Position numbers and translations under genes: made by a program. Source: Semisulcospira habei (lineage: Eukaryota > Mollusca > Gastropoda > Semisulcospiridae). Taken from it: a stretch of DNA of 64,000 nucleotides. The stretch spans positions 51,322,758 to 51,386,757 of the forward strand of contig BTPG01000004.1 of assembly GCA_036245525.1 (NCBI GenBank), in the 5' to 3' direction. The stretch's first letter is position 1; each line of letters starts with the position of its first letter. The notes below the pieces were generated by a model. The model had not been told where the DNA came from and ran no database searches. It saw only the letters and a program-made list of their open reading frames with translations. Below are positions 57,001 through 60,000 of the stretch, in pieces.

Positions 57001-60000
57001 TTAAATCCATCACCCGTGAGCGAAAACAGAACAGGCGCTGGTCCCGAACAAACCACGCGATGACAAGGCGTGACTCAAGCTGTGCCACTCAGCTAATCAG
57101 GCCATGGAGTAAAAGAATTTTCCACACCCAAGGTACAAAAGCGTAGGAAACTTCTCTACGATTCACCGAAGGTGAGTGGGGGCGCAATTACAGTGAGAAG
57201 AAGACGAAAAACTTCGTACCTGCACAACCAGTGCCCAACCCGGGAACCAGCCGAGGGTCAATCCCGCTACCTTACCTCTCCGCCGAAGGGGAACGGGGGG
57301 AGACGTCCAAAACCCGCCTGGCACGACCGGCGAAGATCACCGGACAGCTCACCAGCGGCCGAAGCGCAGGCGCCAAGCAGTGGGGACGAGAAAACCACGC
57401 AGCAGCACAGGCAGGGCCGACGAAACGATCCTATCTCCCGCTCTTCATTCCAACAGCAAGTCCGAACCCGAGAACGGTCGAAAACCAAAGTCCGTAGGCT
57501 AGAGCCGAGCGCAAGACAACCGAATCGTGCGCCTAAGTAGACTAGACTGGGGGATTATGGGTACCCGGCTTCCGGGTGGTGGGTATAGGGAGACAACTCT
57601 TGGTCCCCTCGGGGTTCCCCGAGTGCCTCCCGGGTTGTGTCTTAACACAACTGGCTCTTAGGCTAGAATGAGTAAGTAGTAGACACTTCCATTCAGTCAT
57701 GTCATCGGTAATGTTTTTGAAGAAACAAATGCACTATTTTAGTTTCTTAGCCTGCGACCATCTGCATACACACACACAGTGCGTGTGCCGTAGGGCCGAG
57801 TCATGGAGCAATGGCCACTGAAAGTTCGGCCTTGGGCAGCAACAGTAGACTTAAAATTGGAAGTCAGATCAGAAAATCGGTCTTTTTTCCAGACACAAAG
57901 TTCGCACTCTCACTGAACAGGTGACATGCAGAACATAATTATGCAGTATCAGAATTGTTATAGTCTCTGGTCATGATTACAGTGTTAGTAAACGGCCACG
58001 AGATATTGCGATACAGAGTCTGCATGTATGAAGTATCATGGCGTTTTGCTGAACAAACTGAAAATAAATGACTTTGTAGTGAAAATGGTAAGTGTAAAAT
58101 ATATCTATTTTGTATAAAAGCATTCTGCATCCTCAAAAGGCTGTCCACCACTGCAAAATCGGTGTTGTACACAAAAGAGATACTCTTGTGTGTGGAGTGG
58201 TCACACCAGCTAAGCTCACTCGCTAGCTAAGAACTCCCATGCAACACAAGTTTTCGGCTAAGTCAGCCATCTTAGCGCTAAGCATTGTCTTAGAGAGCTA
58301 AGCAAGCACATGCAACCCACTCCTGGGACTAAATGGGTTAACAAATCAATAACATTAAATTTGTCAGAAAGTGGAGAGCCTGAGCCTCTTCGCATAACAT
58401 AAGCATGTACTACTATCATAACTTAGCAGGCAGATATAAGTTACACGGACCCTTGTAAAATTGAGGGAGGTCAAAGGAACCATTATACCCAGAAGGCCTG
58501 AGGGGTACAATTGTTTCTTTGACCTCCCGAAGGCCTACAAGGGTCCGTGCAGCAAACCCCTGCTATCAACAACATATTTGTTTTCATTCCTCTCCTATTT
58601 TCGTGAAAGATATCAAGAAGAAATCTTCCGATCTGGATTATGCCAGACATGACGGACGTCAAAAGAATATACATAGACTTATGATGTAATTTAAAATCTT
58701 TCATGACGTTGCCGTCTCCTGTAGTGTGCCTGTTGTTTCAAACAACACTAAGTAACTTTGTACTTTAGCACGTTTTGGTGATCTTTTATAGAACAAAACT
58801 GGCATCCAAGACGCATCAGAAAGAGGGCTACAAAAAGTCCACCATTAGTCGCTACAATGGTTTTTGTAGCTCGGTCATGTGGTACAGTTTGCGCTAAAGG
58901 GATTGATCGTGTGATGTAGAGATGAAAACAATGAGCTATATCATATTATATTGAGCCACATTTTGCTTGATATAGTGCCGATAACAGGCAGATGTGATTT
59001 CCAGACCTAAATCAAAATGTCCGAGTCGTAAGACGAGGACATTTTGATTCGGGACACGTAATCACATCTGTCGGTTATCAGCACTATATCTAGCATAATT
59101 TATGTACTCAGTCCAAAAGAAAACTTTACCTCGCGTCCTTCAGTTTGCGGATGATTGCGGTGTTCAGACAAAACATGTGATTGGCAGACGACTGCGTTTC
59201 GGACTATCAACCAAGCACACAGATTTTGTCCGACTATGAAAAAAATCAGTGCTTTCTACTCGTAATTAGATCACAGATTATGGCGGAAAATACCAGCAGG
59301 TTTGTTTATTTTGCCTTTTTTGCGGGTTGTTGCTTATGCTATCAGGCTTCTTGTCCTTTTCACTCGTTCAGTGATTCGTTTCGCTTGCTTGACGGCGTCT
59401 GCTATCTGTTCATGCGTGTGTATGGGAAAGAACTTTCAAGCATATGAAAAAAGGGGACATTGTATGGAGTGGGTACATACATGTATATGCATGTATAATA
59501 CAAATGAATATAAGATTAACTGTTTCAGCACAATTTTTTTCAGAATACATTTTGTATTACTTACCTCCTCCTCTTCAACTTCACCGCTGAAAAAAGAATA
59601 AAACAAAGTTAGCACAACACTGCATTTTGTGCCAATGAAATTTGTAACATTGTAGTGAATAAAATAGTGTATAAGATGTGCACTTATAACAAGGTGGGAT
59701 ATAAGCAAAAATCGGACATAACAAAACCTTTTCAGAAGTTCCAACGGCACTCCGAGTAAATTTCTCCGCTCATAATAAACTTCAGACATAACAACAAGAA
59801 AACTTGCAGCCGTTTTAATTTTGCTATATATCAAAAATAAAAAAACTGTATTGCCTGTTTTAAAACAAAAAATAAAATTGTAGGTTCCATGCACTCTGTC
59901 ATCTTAAAGTTAACTAAGAGGAAAGTTACTAAGACAGCACTCTGGGCATGAGTAAGGTAAAAGCCCATTAAAAAAAAAGTGTACTGTATTCCAGCACAGC

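Larger units (their letters stand above)
51656..57730 (-). mobile_element. DIRS-B: non-autonomous DIRS-type element
   Basis: A 6.1-kb insertion in the intron between exons 2 and 3. Inverted terminal repeats of about 160 bp are identical by eye, and an internal complementary region joins both outer ends. Minus-strand content: a modular gag-like region (about 53.0-56.0 kb) with Cys-rich zinc-binding segments and remains of a tyrosine recombinase (about 52.1-52.75 kb). I see no RT or RNase H. Identical ends with absent RT suggest recent movement using proteins from another element. It has the same orientation as YLPM1 and DIRS-A. Confidence 0.82.
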
